A stretch of DNA of 48,499 nt from Kitasatospora sp. DSM 101779 (GCF_025655475.1 NZ_JAHTIK010000001.1:4715002-4763500); one strand, 5' to 3'. Counted from the stretch's first letter, positions 30,361 through 38,952 are shown. Notes: generated by a model from the sequence alone, not told the origin. Made by a program: numbers and translations.

Positions 30361-33042
30361 CTACGTGCCGGTGACCTCCCGGAGCGCCAGGCGGGTGTAG
30401 GCGCGGACGTCGGCGTCCGGGTCGGCCAGCCGGGTGCGGAGGGCCGACCCGACGGCGGGTTCGGCGGCGGTCGGGGCCAGGGCGCGGACGGCCGCCTTGC
30501 GGACGTCCGCGTTCCCGTCGGCCAGCAGGGCCAGCAGGGGTGCCGTCCGCCCGGCGGCGGCGAGCGCTCCGGCGGCGGCCTTGCGGACCTGCCAGGCCGG
30601 GTCGGGGACGGCCGCCAGATCGGCGAGGGCGGGCGGGCAGCCGATCCCGGCGGCTCCTTCGAGGGCGGCGGCCCGCACCAGCGGATCGCCGTCCCGGGCG
30701 AGCCGCCGCAGTGCCCCCTCGGCCGCCGGGTCGCCGATCGTCCCCAGCCCCTCGCCGACGGCCACCCGGACCTCCCGGGCCGGGTCCGCGGCGACGCCGA
30801 CCAGAGCCGACGCGGCGTTCAGCGAGACGAGTCCCCGAACGGCCTGCAGCCGGACGGGAACGGCCCCGTCCGCCGCCCCGGCGGCGAACAAGGCGCGGGT
30901 CCCCGTCCGCAGCACCCGGGACAGCTCCAGCACCCCGGCCCGGACGACCGGGTCCGCCGAGGCGGCGGCGCCGGCCAGGGCCGGGCCGAGCGCCGGGTCG
31001 AGCACGTCGGCGAGCTCCCGCAGGCCGGCCACGGCGGCGCTCCGGACGCGTTCGTCGGGATCGTGGAGTGCGGCGGCCAGCGCGGGGCCCGTCCCCTCGG
31101 CGGCGTGCTCGGTGAGGACGGCGACGGCGGTGCGCCGCACGTCTGCCGAGTCGTCCCGGAGGTACGGCGCGAGGGCCTCGGGGCCGGGTCCGTCCTCGGC
31201 CAGCCGCAGCAGGTCGAGCAGCCGGGGCGGGGCGGCGGCCGGGCCGGCGGCGGCCGGTGCGGCCGGGACGCCGGCAAAGGTGCCGGTGCGGCCGACCGCG
31301 AGGGGATGGACCTCGCCGATCAGTTCGGTCTCCCCGTCCGGCGGTTCCAGCCCGTCCACCGGGACGAGGTAGGGCGCGACCGGCCGGGTGAGGAACTCCA
31401 TCGCGCCGTCGGCGGCCTTGCGCAGGTTGAGGTGGCGGAACCAGCGCCGGTCGTCCCGCCCGGGGTGGTCGGTGCGCTCGTGGTAGAGCCCCCAGCGACT
31501 CTCCTCGCGGGCCAGCGAGGAGCGGGCGGCCATCTCGGCGCAGTCCCGGATGAAGTCGACCTCGACCGCCCGCATCAGCTCGTGCGGGGTGCGGGCGCCC
31601 ATGCCGGCGATCTCGCCGCGCATCCGCTCGAAGTGCTCCAGGGCGACGGAGAGCCGGGCGCCGGTCTTCGGCGGGGCGACGTAGTCGTTGACGAAGCGGC
31701 GCAGCTTGTACTCGACCTGGGGCTGCGGCGGGCCGTCCGGGTTCCGCAGCGGCCGGTAGACGAGTTCGTGGGCGGCCTTCAGCTGGTCCTCGGGCAGTTC
31801 GGCGCGCTCGGCCGGCAGGTGGGCGGCGGCGTGGGTGCCGGCGAGGTCGCCGAAGACGAACGCGCCGATCATGTAGTTGTGCGGGACGCAGGCGAGGTCT
31901 CCCGCCGCGTACAGGCCGGGCACGGTGGTGGCGGCGTTCTCGTCCACCCAGACGCCGGCGGCCGAGTGCCCGCCGCACAGGCCGATCTCGGAGATGTGCA
32001 TCTCGACGTCGTGGGTGCGGTAGTCGTGGCCGCGTCCGGCGTGGAAGGTGCCGCGGCTGGGCCGCTCGGTGGTGTGCAGGATGCCCTCCAGGGCGCGGAC
32101 GGTCTCCTCCGGCAGGTGCGTGGTGCGGAGGTAGACCGGGCCGCGGTCGGAGGCCAGTTCGGCGGCGAACTCGGCCATCATCTGCCCGGACCAGTAGTCG
32201 GAGTCGACGAATCGCTCGCCGTGCCGGTTGACCTGGTACCCCCCGAAGGGGTTCGCCACGTACGCGCAGGCCGGGCCGTTGTAGTCCTTGATCAGCGGGT
32301 TGATCTGGAAGCACTCGATGCCGCTGAGCTCGGCGCCCGCGTGGTAGGCCATGGCGTAGCCGTCGCCGGCGTTGGTGGGGTTCTCGTAGGTGCCGTACAG
32401 GTAGCCGCTCGCGGGCAGGCCGAGCCGCCCGCAGGGGCCGGTGGCCAGGACGACCGCGCCGGCCCGGACGGCCACGAACTGCCCGCTGCGGGTGTCGAAC
32501 GCGGCGGCGCCGACCGCCCGGCCGCCGGAGGTGAGCACCCGGACGGGCATCACCCGGTTCTCGATGGTGATCCGCTCCCGCATGTGCTTCTGCCGCAGCA
32601 CCCGGTAGAGCACCTTCTTGACGTCCTTGCCCTCCGGCATCGGCAGCACGTAGCTGCCGGAGCGGTGCACCTGGCGGACCTGGTACTCGCCGTACTCGTC
32701 CTTCTCGAACTTCACGCCGTACCGCTCCAGGCGCTGGACCATGGCGAAGCCGCGGACGGCGGTCTGCCGGACGGTGCGCTGGTCGACGATGCCGTCGTTG
32801 GCCAGGGTGATCTCGGCGACGTAGTCGTCGGGGTCGGCGCGGCCGGGGACGACGGCGTTGTTGACGCCGTCCATGCCCATGGCGAGGGCGCCGGAGTGCC
32901 GGACGTGCGCCTTCTCCAGCAGCAGCACGTCCGCTCCGGCCTCGGCGGCACTGATCGCTGCCATCGTGCCGGCGGTCCCGCCGCCGACGACCAGCACGTC
33001 GCACTCCAGCAGCCGCGCGTCGGCGAGGTCGGGTGTCTCCAT
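30361..33042 (-). CDS. AprA/fumarate-reductase-like flavoprotein fused to HEAT repeats
   Basis: An 893-residue fusion. Residues 1 to about 595 are an FAD enzyme of the fumarate reductase / adenylylsulfate reductase alpha class: GGGTAG at 20-25, VLLLEKAHVRHSGALAMG, GAVVLATGPCGR, NPTNAGDGYAMAYHAGAEL, and the FAD end motif VPGLYAAGDLACVPHNYMIG. Residues about 605-893 are roughly nine HEAT-like repeats (such as LRDDSADVRRTAVAVLTEH, LADGNADVRKAAVRALAP). No signal peptide, so cytoplasmic. ATG 33042 has AAAGG ten bases upstream. It is the last gene of a minus-strand operon with a two-cluster ferredoxin that resembles AprB and a sulfonate-type ABC importer. It probably oxidises or reduces an imported compound, with electrons passing through the ferredoxin; the substrate is unknown. 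True APS reductase is only one option. Confidence 0.85.
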   Translation of the reverse strand: METPDLADARLLECDVLVVGGGTAGTMAAISAAEAGADVLLLEKAHVRHSGALAMGMDGVNNAVVPGRADPDDYVAEITLANDGIVDQRTVRQTAVRGFAMVQRLERYGVKFEKDEYGEYQVRQVHRSGSYVLPMPEGKDVKKVLYRVLRQKHMRERITIENRVMPVRVLTSGGRAVGAAAFDTRSGQFVAVRAGAVVLATGPCGRLGLPASGYLYGTYENPTNAGDGYAMAYHAGAELSGIECFQINPLIKDYNGPACAYVANPFGGYQVNRHGERFVDSDYWSGQMMAEFAAELASDRGPVYLRTTHLPEETVRALEGILHTTERPSRGTFHAGRGHDYRTHDVEMHISEIGLCGGHSAAGVWVDENAATTVPGLYAAGDLACVPHNYMIGAFVFGDLAGTHAAAHLPAERAELPEDQLKAAHELVYRPLRNPDGPPQPQVEYKLRRFVNDYVAPPKTGARLSVALEHFERMRGEIAGMGARTPHELMRAVEVDFIRDCAEMAARSSLAREESRWGLYHERTDHPGRDDRRWFRHLNLRKAADGAMEFLTRPVAPYLVPVDGLEPPDGETELIGEVHPLAVGRTGTFAGVPAAPAAAGPAAAPPRLLDLLRLAEDGPGPEALAPYLRDDSADVRRTAVAVLTEHAAEGTGPALAAALHDPDERVRSAAVAGLRELADVLDPALGPALAGAAASADPVVRAGVLELSRVLRTGTRALFAAGAADGAVPVRLQAVRGLVSLNAASALVGVAADPAREVRVAVGEGLGTIGDPAAEGALRRLARDGDPLVRAAALEGAAGIGCPPALADLAAVPDPAWQVRKAAAGALAAAGRTAPLLALLADGNADVRKAAVRALAPTAAEPAVGSALRTRLADPDADVRAYTRLALREVTGT

Positions 33043-33101
33043 CGGGTTCTGCCTTTCGCAGCCGGCGCACGCAAACGGTCGGCGCAGTCGATCGGGGGCG
33101 G

Positions 33102-33125
33102 CGCCGGCCCCGTCCGGGGCCGGCG
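33102..33125 (-). terminator. Hairpin between ABC ATPase and flavoprotein genes
   Basis: CGCCGGCCCC (33102-33111) and GGGGCCGGCG (33116-33125) form a perfect 10-bp stem with loop GTCC, between the ATPase stop (33138) and the flavoprotein start (33042). It may reduce expression of the flavoprotein relative to the transporter, or protect an mRNA end after processing. Confidence 0.55.
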
Positions 33126-33137
33126 GGCGGCACGGGC

Positions 33138-33863
33138 TCAGAGCGAGCCGAGGATCCGCTCGCGCAGGGCGAGCACCGCGGGGTCGGTGCGGCGCGCACC
33201 GTCCCGCGGGTGCGGCACCTCGTGGACGGCGGCCACCGTGCCGCCGCCGAGGACGGCGACGCGGTCGCCGAGGAGCAGGGCCTCGTCGACGTCGTGGGTG
33301 ACGAAGACGACGGTGCAGCGCTGCCGCTCCCGGACGGAGAGCAGGAGCCGCTGCATGGCGGCACGGGTCTGGGCGTCGAGCGCCCCGAACGGCTCGTCCA
33401 TCAGGACGGCCCGCGGTTCGCCGACCAGGGCGCGGGCCAGCTGGACGCGCTGCCGCTGCCCGCCGGAGAGTTCCCGCGGCAGGCGGTCGGCGAGGCCGTC
33501 CAGCCCGACCCTGCCGATCCATTCGGCGGTGGGTGCGCCGCGCAGGGCCCGCGGCACCCTGCGGACGGCGAGCGGCAGTTCGACGTTGCGGCGGACGCTC
33601 CGCCAGGGCAGCAGACCGTCGTCCTGGAAGACCAGGGCGCGGTCGGCGCCCGGGCCGCGGACGGGCTCGCCGTCGGCGAGCAGCTCGCCGGCCGCGGGCC
33701 GCAGCAGCCCGGCGAGCGCCCTCAGCAGCGTGGACTTGCCGCCGCCGGACGGGCCGACGACGGTGAGCACCTCGCCGGGTTCGACGTCGAGGTCGACGCC
33801 GTGCAGCACCGGGTGGCCCGGGTGGCCGAGGGCCAGGTTGCGGGCGGTCAGCCGGAGGGTCAT
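33138..33863 (-). CDS. ABC transporter ATP-binding protein, sulfonate/taurine/nitrate type
   Basis: A 241-residue ATPase of the SsuB/TauB class. Walker A is GPSGGGKST, the Q-loop VFQDDGLLPWRSVRRNV has the LLPW wording typical of this class, the signature is LSGGQRQR, Walker B is VLMDEPFGALD, and the H-loop is VTHDVDEA. ATG 33863 overlaps the permease stop (ATGA). It energises import of the ligand bound by the lipoprotein at 34720-36111. Confidence 0.92.
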   Translation of the reverse strand: MTLRLTARNLALGHPGHPVLHGVDLDVEPGEVLTVVGPSGGGKSTLLRALAGLLRPAAGELLADGEPVRGPGADRALVFQDDGLLPWRSVRRNVELPLAVRRVPRALRGAPTAEWIGRVGLDGLADRLPRELSGGQRQRVQLARALVGEPRAVLMDEPFGALDAQTRAAMQRLLLSVRERQRCTVVFVTHDVDEALLLGDRVAVLGGGTVAAVHEVPHPRDGARRTDPAVLALRERILGSL

Positions 33864-34723
33864 CCCCGGCCTCCTCTCGGGTCGTCGCCGCCGGCGCGCG
33901 GCGGCAGCCAGGCGGTCAGCCGGCGGCCGGTCAGTTCGACGGCGCCGGAGGTGAGCCACCCGAGCAGGCCGATGGTGGCCATCCCGACGAAGACGCCGGG
34001 GTAGTCGAGCACGGTGTAGGCCTGCCAGGTGCGGTAGCCGACGCCGTACTGCCCCGAGACCATCTCGGCGGAGATCACGCAGATCCAGGAGACCCCGATG
34101 CCGACCGACAGACCGCCGACCACGCCCGGCAGGGCGCCCGGCAGCACCACCGAGGCCAGTACCCGGGCGCGGCCGCCGCCCATGGTGCGCACGGCCTCCT
34201 CCCAGCGCGGCGGAACGGCCCGCACGGCGTGCCGGGTGGACACGGTGATCGGGAAGAACGCGGCGGTGCAGGTGATGAAGACGATGCCCTGCTCGTTCTC
34301 CGGGAAGAGCATGATCGCGACCGGCACCAGGGCGATCGCCGGGATCGGCCGGACGAGTTCCAGCACCGGCCCGAGCAGGTCGGCGGCCCACCGCGAGCGG
34401 GCGGTGAGCACGCCGACGGCGGTCCCGAGCACGGCGGCGAGCAGGAAGCCGAGGCCGATCCGTCGCAGACTGTCCGTCAGGTCCTGCCAGTACTGGCCGG
34501 TGCCCAGCTGCCGGCCGAAGGCCTGCCCGACCTGCAGGGCCGTCGGCAGGTGGTCGAAGCGCACCCACAGCTGCACCTGGTGGGAGGTCAGCAGCTGCCA
34601 CAGTCCGACGAAGCCGAGCAGGGCCGCGGCGCGCACGGCGCGCCGGCCGGCCTGCCGGGGGAGCGGCCTCGCGGTGCCCCCGCGGTCGGTCGCGGGCGGC
34701 GCGGGACGCACCGCGGTGCTCAT
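33860..34723 (-). CDS. ABC transporter permease, SsuC/TauC type
   Basis: A 287-residue membrane protein with six predicted spans. The cytoplasmic EAA loop is WEEAVRTMGGGRARVLASVVLP, and the membrane parts include RRIGLGFLLAAVLGTAVGVL and RPIPAIALVPVAIMLF, as in sulfonate, taurine and nitrate importers. ATG 34723 overlaps the stop of the lipoprotein gene, and its stop overlaps the ATPase start, so the three transporter genes are translationally coupled. Confidence 0.92.
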   Translation of the reverse strand: MSTAVRPAPPATDRGGTARPLPRQAGRRAVRAAALLGFVGLWQLLTSHQVQLWVRFDHLPTALQVGQAFGRQLGTGQYWQDLTDSLRRIGLGFLLAAVLGTAVGVLTARSRWAADLLGPVLELVRPIPAIALVPVAIMLFPENEQGIVFITCTAAFFPITVSTRHAVRAVPPRWEEAVRTMGGGRARVLASVVLPGALPGVVGGLSVGIGVSWICVISAEMVSGQYGVGYRTWQAYTVLDYPGVFVGMATIGLLGWLTSGAVELTGRRLTAWLPPRAGGDDPRGGRG

Positions 34724-36111
34724 GCCGCCGCCAGGGCTTCGTCCCAGCCCACGGCGCGGGCGCCGGGGTGGGCGGCGAGGTACACGGCGGAGCCGTCCCC
34801 GGTGGTGAACGGCAGCAGGGCGGCGCCGTCCTGCACCCAGTGGTCCTTGTCGGCGAACCAGCGGGTGCCGGTGGCGGCGTCCGGCACGTAGGCGGCGCGG
34901 AGCTTCTTCCCGGCGGACGCCCCGGCCTTCACCGCGCGGAGCAGGCAGACCGGGTCGGCGGCCGGCCGGGTGGTCTCCTCGCCCTGGAACCAGAGCTCGC
35001 CGGCCTGCTTCGGGTCGGTGACCGGCCGCCCGCACGTCCCGTCGGTGCCGGTGATCCGGGCCGGGGCGGTCTCCGGCAGGGCGGCGGCCGCCAGGTAGGA
35101 CGGGTCGACGAACTTCTCGACGTCGAGGGCCTTGAGCACCCCCACCGACTTGAGGAAGGGCACGTCCTGGCGGAGCGCGTCGACGAGCTCGGGCCGCAGC
35201 GGGGTGGCGAAGGTCGCGATGCCGTTCGGGCCGTTGTACAGGTGCACGACCTCGGGCGGCAGCCCGGTCGCCTCGGCGACCGTGCGGCTGGCCTCCAGCG
35301 GGTGCGCGTTGAGGTACCCGGTGGCATCGGCCTGGGCGTTCAGGAAGGCCCGGACGACCTCCGGGTGCGCGGTGCCGTACTTCTGCCGGATCACCACGCC
35401 GTGCAGGGTGGGCCGGCCGAGTGCGGCCCCGTCGTACAGCAGCCGGCCGTCGCCGGCGAAGACCACCGCGCCGGGCCAGGCGACGAACTGGGCGAGCGCG
35501 TCCACACTGCCGGCCTTGAGCGCGGAGGCGCCGACGGCGGGCTGCTGGTTCTGCTTCTGGATCGCGCCGTCGGGGACGCCGACCTTCCGCAGGGCCTGGA
35601 CGAGGGTCCCGTCGGCGGCCGAGCCGACCGAGGTGGAGACCTTCCTGCCCTTGAGGTCGGCCAGCGTGTGCGCGGGGGAGCCGTTCGGCACGACGACGCC
35701 GTTGAGCGCGCCGAGCAGGTTGTAGCCGGTCACCGAGACCAGCCGGGTGCCTGGGCCGCCGGCCTCCTGCGCGCGGGAGCCGTTGATCAGCAGCGGGTAG
35801 TCGCCCATCGAGCCGATGTCGATCTTCTCGGCGAGCATCTGGGCGGTGATCGGCGCGCCGGAGTCGTAGTCCTGCCAGACGACCCGGTAGGTCTTCCCGT
35901 CCTTCTTCCCCTGCTCGGCGAGCCGCTGCTCGAACCAGCCGCGGGCGCGCAGCAGGGTGCCCGCGGTGACGGTGTTGATGGTCTTCGACTGGTAGCCGAC
36001 GACGACCTGCACGGTGCCGTCGCCGGTGGCGGAGGCGGAGGAACAGGCGGTCGCGGCGGCGAACAGGGCGGCGGCCAGCAGCGGCCGGGTGACGCGTCCT
36101 GGGCGGGGCAT
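34720..36111 (-). CDS. ABC substrate-binding lipoprotein with NosL-like C-terminal domain
   Basis: A 463-residue exported lipoprotein. The lipobox ATAC gives Cys23. Residues about 30-345 are a periplasmic-binding fold of the SsuA/TauA/NrtA type (VVVGYQSKTINTVTAGTLLR, EKIDIGSMGDYPLLINGS, DLKGRKVSTSVGSAADG). Residues about 352-463 are extra: DGTCGRPVTDPKQAGELWFQ, the DPVCLLRAV segment, AAYVPDAATGTRWFADKDHW, LLPFTTGDGSAV and a VGWDEAL end follow the order of the NosL copper-binding lipoprotein family. The usual NosL Cys-x-x-Met metal motif is not clear. ATG 36111 has GAGGAGAG upstream. It is third in the operon after the GntR regulator and the ferredoxin. Confidence 0.85.
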   Translation of the reverse strand: MPRPGRVTRPLLAAALFAAATACSSASATGDGTVQVVVGYQSKTINTVTAGTLLRARGWFEQRLAEQGKKDGKTYRVVWQDYDSGAPITAQMLAEKIDIGSMGDYPLLINGSRAQEAGGPGTRLVSVTGYNLLGALNGVVVPNGSPAHTLADLKGRKVSTSVGSAADGTLVQALRKVGVPDGAIQKQNQQPAVGASALKAGSVDALAQFVAWPGAVVFAGDGRLLYDGAALGRPTLHGVVIRQKYGTAHPEVVRAFLNAQADATGYLNAHPLEASRTVAEATGLPPEVVHLYNGPNGIATFATPLRPELVDALRQDVPFLKSVGVLKALDVEKFVDPSYLAAAALPETAPARITGTDGTCGRPVTDPKQAGELWFQGEETTRPAADPVCLLRAVKAGASAGKKLRAAYVPDAATGTRWFADKDHWVQDGAALLPFTTGDGSAVYLAAHPGARAVGWDEALAAA

Positions 36112-36125
36112 GGCGGGCTCTCTCC

Positions 36126-36353
36126 TCAGCGCAGCAGGTAGGGCATGTTGACGGTGACGGCCCCGGTGGGGCAGCGGGCGGCGCACGGGCCGCAGTACCA
36201 GCACTCGTCGACGTGCATGTAGGCCTTGTGGGTGTCCGGGTCGACGGCCAGTGAGTCCAGCGGGCACATGTCGACGCAGAGCGTGCACCCGTCGATGCAG
36301 AGCGAGGCGTCGATCGTCACGGGCACGTCGGCGCGGTGGTCGGCGAGCGCCAT
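36126..36353 (-). CDS. Two-cluster 4Fe-4S ferredoxin, AprB-like
   Basis: A 75-residue ferredoxin with eight cluster cysteines. The first set is C19-x3-C23-x2-C26-x3-C30-P, with an extra residue in the first spacing as in AprB-type ferredoxins. The second is C51-x2-C54-x2-C57-x3-C61-P (CWYCGPCAARCP). It lacks the long C-terminal tail of true AprB. It most likely passes electrons to or from the flavoprotein at the end of the operon. ATG 36353 has GGGAG eight bases upstream; 11 bp separate it from the GntR gene and 14 bp from the lipoprotein gene. Confidence 0.9.
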   Translation of the reverse strand: MALADHRADVPVTIDASLCIDGCTLCVDMCPLDSLAVDPDTHKAYMHVDECWYCGPCAARCPTGAVTVNMPYLLR

Positions 36354-36364
36354 CGGCGGGCTCC

Positions 36365-37117
36365 CTACGGGATGTCGCGCAGCAGCCGGCCCTGCATGGT
36401 GATCCGGTCGCCGCGGAAGCGGATGTATTCGAGGTCGACGGGTCGTCCGTCGGCGAGCGTGGTGAGCCGCTCCAGCATCAGCAGGGCGGCACCGCGCGGG
36501 ACTTCCAGGACGCTCGCGGAGTGCGCGTCGGCGCTGACCGCCTCCAGGGTGATCTCGGCGCTGCCGAGCGGCTGCCCGGCGGCCTCCTCGATCAGCCGGA
36601 AGACATCGGTGTGCGCCAGGTCGGCGGCGTCCAGCCCGGCGCCCAGATCGGGCGCCAGGTAGGTCAGGTCGAGCGAGAGCGGCAGCCCGTTCAGCCGGCG
36701 CAGCCGCTCGACGTAGACGACGTCGGCGCCCTCCGGCAGGCCGAGCCGCCGGGCGACCGGCCCGGGGGCCCGGACCGGCCCGAAGGAGCGGACCTCGTTC
36801 ACCACCTCGCCGTGCTCGTGCATCGTCTCGGCGAGGCCCTGCAGGCGGTTCAGCCCGTGCGGCACCTTGTCGGCGACCACCAGCGTCCCCGAGCCGGGCA
36901 CCCGGCGGACGAGGCCCTCGGTGCGCAGCAGGTCCAGCGCCTCCCGGACGGTGTTCCGGGACTCGCCGAACTCCTCGGCCAGCTGATCCTCGTGGGGCAG
37001 CGCACCACCGGTGGACACACCCGCCAGCACCTGGCGGCGCAACACGTCCGCGACCTGTCGGGCACGGTCGGCGCGCAGCCGCCGCACGCCGGGGCGGACG
37101 GTGTTCTCGCTGGTCAT
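36365..37117 (-). CDS. GntR-family transcriptional regulator, HutC/UTRA type
   Basis: A 250-residue regulator. Residues about 15-80 are the winged helix (RARQVADVLRRQVLAG, LAEEFGESRNTVREALDLLR, VPGSGTLVV). Residues about 90-245 are a UTRA effector domain (VYVERLRRLNGLPLSLDLTY, LLMLERLTTLADGRPVDLEY). It is the first gene of the minus-strand operon and probably its repressor, relieved by the transported compound or a product. ATG 37117 has GGAG nine bases upstream. The 250-bp gap to the divergent VOC gene (37118-37367) should hold its operator; I could not identify it. Confidence 0.92.
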   Translation of the reverse strand: MTSENTVRPGVRRLRADRARQVADVLRRQVLAGVSTGGALPHEDQLAEEFGESRNTVREALDLLRTEGLVRRVPGSGTLVVADKVPHGLNRLQGLAETMHEHGEVVNEVRSFGPVRAPGPVARRLGLPEGADVVYVERLRRLNGLPLSLDLTYLAPDLGAGLDAADLAHTDVFRLIEEAAGQPLGSAEITLEAVSADAHSASVLEVPRGAALLMLERLTTLADGRPVDLEYIRFRGDRITMQGRLLRDIP

Positions 37118-37367
37118 CGCTGCTGCTCCGGGGTCGGTGTGGCGGTACGGCCGGGGTCGGCCACGACCATAGGGCCGCGGCGATGGCGGCCGGGTTGCCG
37201 CAGCATTACGCCACCTGACGGGCCGTCGGCGGCCGCCGCGACCTGCGGCGACGGCGCCGCGCCGACGCGAAGTGCCACCGTGCGCCGCGTGCTCCGGGCG
37301 TGGCGGGCGCGGGCGGGGGATCATGGAAGGACGGCAGAGCCGCCGCTACCCCGAGGAGTGGTCACCG

Positions 37368-37751
37368 ATGATCGGCAAGTTGCAGTGTGTCGTCCTGGAC
37401 TGCCACTACCCGGCGGGACTGGCCCACTTCTATGCGGCCGTGCTCGGCGGCGACATCGACCGCCCCGACCCCCGCTGGTCGCTGGACGCCGAGTGGTCGA
37501 CCGTGCACACCCCGGACGGCGTGGTGCTGGGCTTCCAGCGGGTCGACGACTTCCGCCCGCCGATGTGGCCGGACCCGGCCCACCCGCAGCAGCTGCACCT
37601 GGACATCGACGTCGAGGACCTCGACGCCGCGGAGGAGAAGGTGCTGGCGCTCGGCGCGGTGCTCAAGGCCGCCGAGTCCGGCTGGCGGGTGTACGTGGAC
37701 CCGGCGGGCCACCCGTTCTGCCTGGTCGGCCCGGGCGGCGACGCGGCCTGA
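37368..37751 (+). CDS. VOC (glyoxalase-like) family protein
   Basis: A 127-residue protein with two beta-alpha-beta-beta-beta modules of the vicinal-oxygen-chelate fold: LQCVVLDCHYPAGLAHFYAA, VLGFQRVDDF, QQLHLDIDVEDLDAAEEKVL and YVDPAGHPFCLVG. It belongs to the small single-domain group with unknown substrates, often resistance or isomerase-like. ATG 37368 has GAGGAG about ten bases upstream. It is divergent from the gntR operon, so a functional link is possible. Confidence 0.85.
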   Translation: MIGKLQCVVLDCHYPAGLAHFYAAVLGGDIDRPDPRWSLDAEWSTVHTPDGVVLGFQRVDDFRPPMWPDPAHPQQLHLDIDVEDLDAAEEKVLALGAVLKAAESGWRVYVDPAGHPFCLVGPGGDAA

Positions 37752-37828
37752 GCGGGCCCGGTGCGGGACCTCGCGGCGGCGGGTGACAGGTGTTCGTGCC
37801 ACCTGTCGTCCGTCCGGGAGGGACCCGC

Positions 37829-38860
37829 GTGCCGAAGGACCGCTCCCCGCGCCGGCGCACCGCCGTGCTGTCCGCCGCCGCGGCCGTGCTGGCCGCTGCG
37901 GCGCAGGCCGCCCGCGCCGAGATCTTCGGGACGGTCGACCGGAAGGCCCCGGCCGCCGCGGCCCCGCCGGTCGCCGAGGGCCGGGCACCCGGCGACGCCA
38001 CCGACCCGGGTCCGTCCGCCCCGCCGGCGGGACGTCCGCGTCGCCGTCCGTACCGGTCTCGTCCACCGTCTCCGGCAAGGCCTCGCCCCCGGCGTCCGCC
38101 CTGCCCGCGGTCGGCGGGACGGGCAGCGGAGCGGTCTTCACCGGCCTCGCCTTCGACACCTGCACGGCCCCCGCACTGTCGGCGATGACGGCCTGGCGCA
38201 CCGCCTTGCCGTACGGGGCGGCGGCCGTCTGCATCGGCGGGAGGAACCGCGGCTGCGCGCAGCCGCAGCTGACCTCCTCGGGGGGCCTCCGTGACGGCCG
38301 CCGGCCGGCGGCTGATCCCGCTGTACGTCGGCGCGCAGCCGCCCTGCCGGACCGGCGGCAGCCCGGAGAAGCTCATCGCGGGGACGGCGGTCGCCCTCGG
38401 CGCCGCGGAGGGCGCGGACGCGGCGGCCAGGGCCGCGGCCCTCGGCATGAAGCCCGGCAGCACCCGCTACCCGGACGTCGAGGCCTACGACGCCGCCGAC
38501 ACGGCGTGCGCGGCGGCGGTCCACACCCGGTCCTTCGACCGGGCGCTGACCTCCCGCGGCTACCTGCCGGGCTTGTACGGCTTCACCGGGTCCAGCGCCG
38601 CGGGCATCGCCAGGGCGGCGGCGGACGGCGCGCCGGACCTCCCGGTGGCGCTCTGGTACGCCGAGTACGACGGCGCCGAGGACACCACGACGAGCTTCCC
38701 CTTCGCGACCGCCCTCTTCACCGGAGCCACCGCCGCGGCCACCAGTACCGGATCGGCCAGCGGGAGACCCGCGGCGGCGTCACGCCGACCGTCGACCGCA
38801 ACGCCTGGGACGCCCCGGTCGCGGTCGTCGGCCAGGGCGCGTCTTCCGAGGCGCCGGGGT
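37829..38860 (+). pseudogene. Frame-disrupted DUF1906 (glycoside-hydrolase-like) secreted protein gene
   Basis: From GTG 37829 (GGGAGGG upstream) a signal peptide can be read (RRRTAVLSAAAAVLAAAAQA). A frameshift near 38026-38031 leads into GSGAVFTGLAFDTCTAPALS, AMTAWRTALPYGAAAVCIGG. A second, in a G6 run near 38279-38290, leads into VTAAGRRLIPLYVGAQ, MKPGSTRYPDVEAYD, GYLPGLYGFTGSS and PVALWYAEYDG. A third near 38718-38735 leads into HRRGHQYRIGQRETRGGVTP and TVDRNAWDAPVAVVG. Together these give a complete DUF1906 domain, a TIM-barrel peptidoglycan-hydrolase relative. The end is approximate because no stop is reached soon in the last frame. Either a decayed gene or three assembly indels. Confidence 0.8.
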
Positions 38861-38952
38861 GGTCACTCCAGGGGCGCCGGGGGGTGCCCCCACACGCCCC
38901 GTGTACCCGCACGCCCTGTGAAGGCAGGCCCCAGTCCCGGCCCGGGCCCGGC

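Noticed and set aside
30361..33042. Calling the flavoprotein a true APS reductase (aprA)
   Set aside because: The flavin fold is right, but the C-terminal HEAT fusion, the short ferredoxin lacking the AprB tail and the importer context differ from sulfate reducers, and active-site residues could not be aligned without tools.
30355..33954. Plus-strand open frame of 1199 codons opposite the flavoprotein and ATPase genes
   Set aside because: Low-complexity shadow; the minus strand carries full FAD, HEAT and ABC motifs.
38921..38936. TGTGAAGG as a further Rex operator
   Set aside because: There is no TTCACA arm at the right distance.
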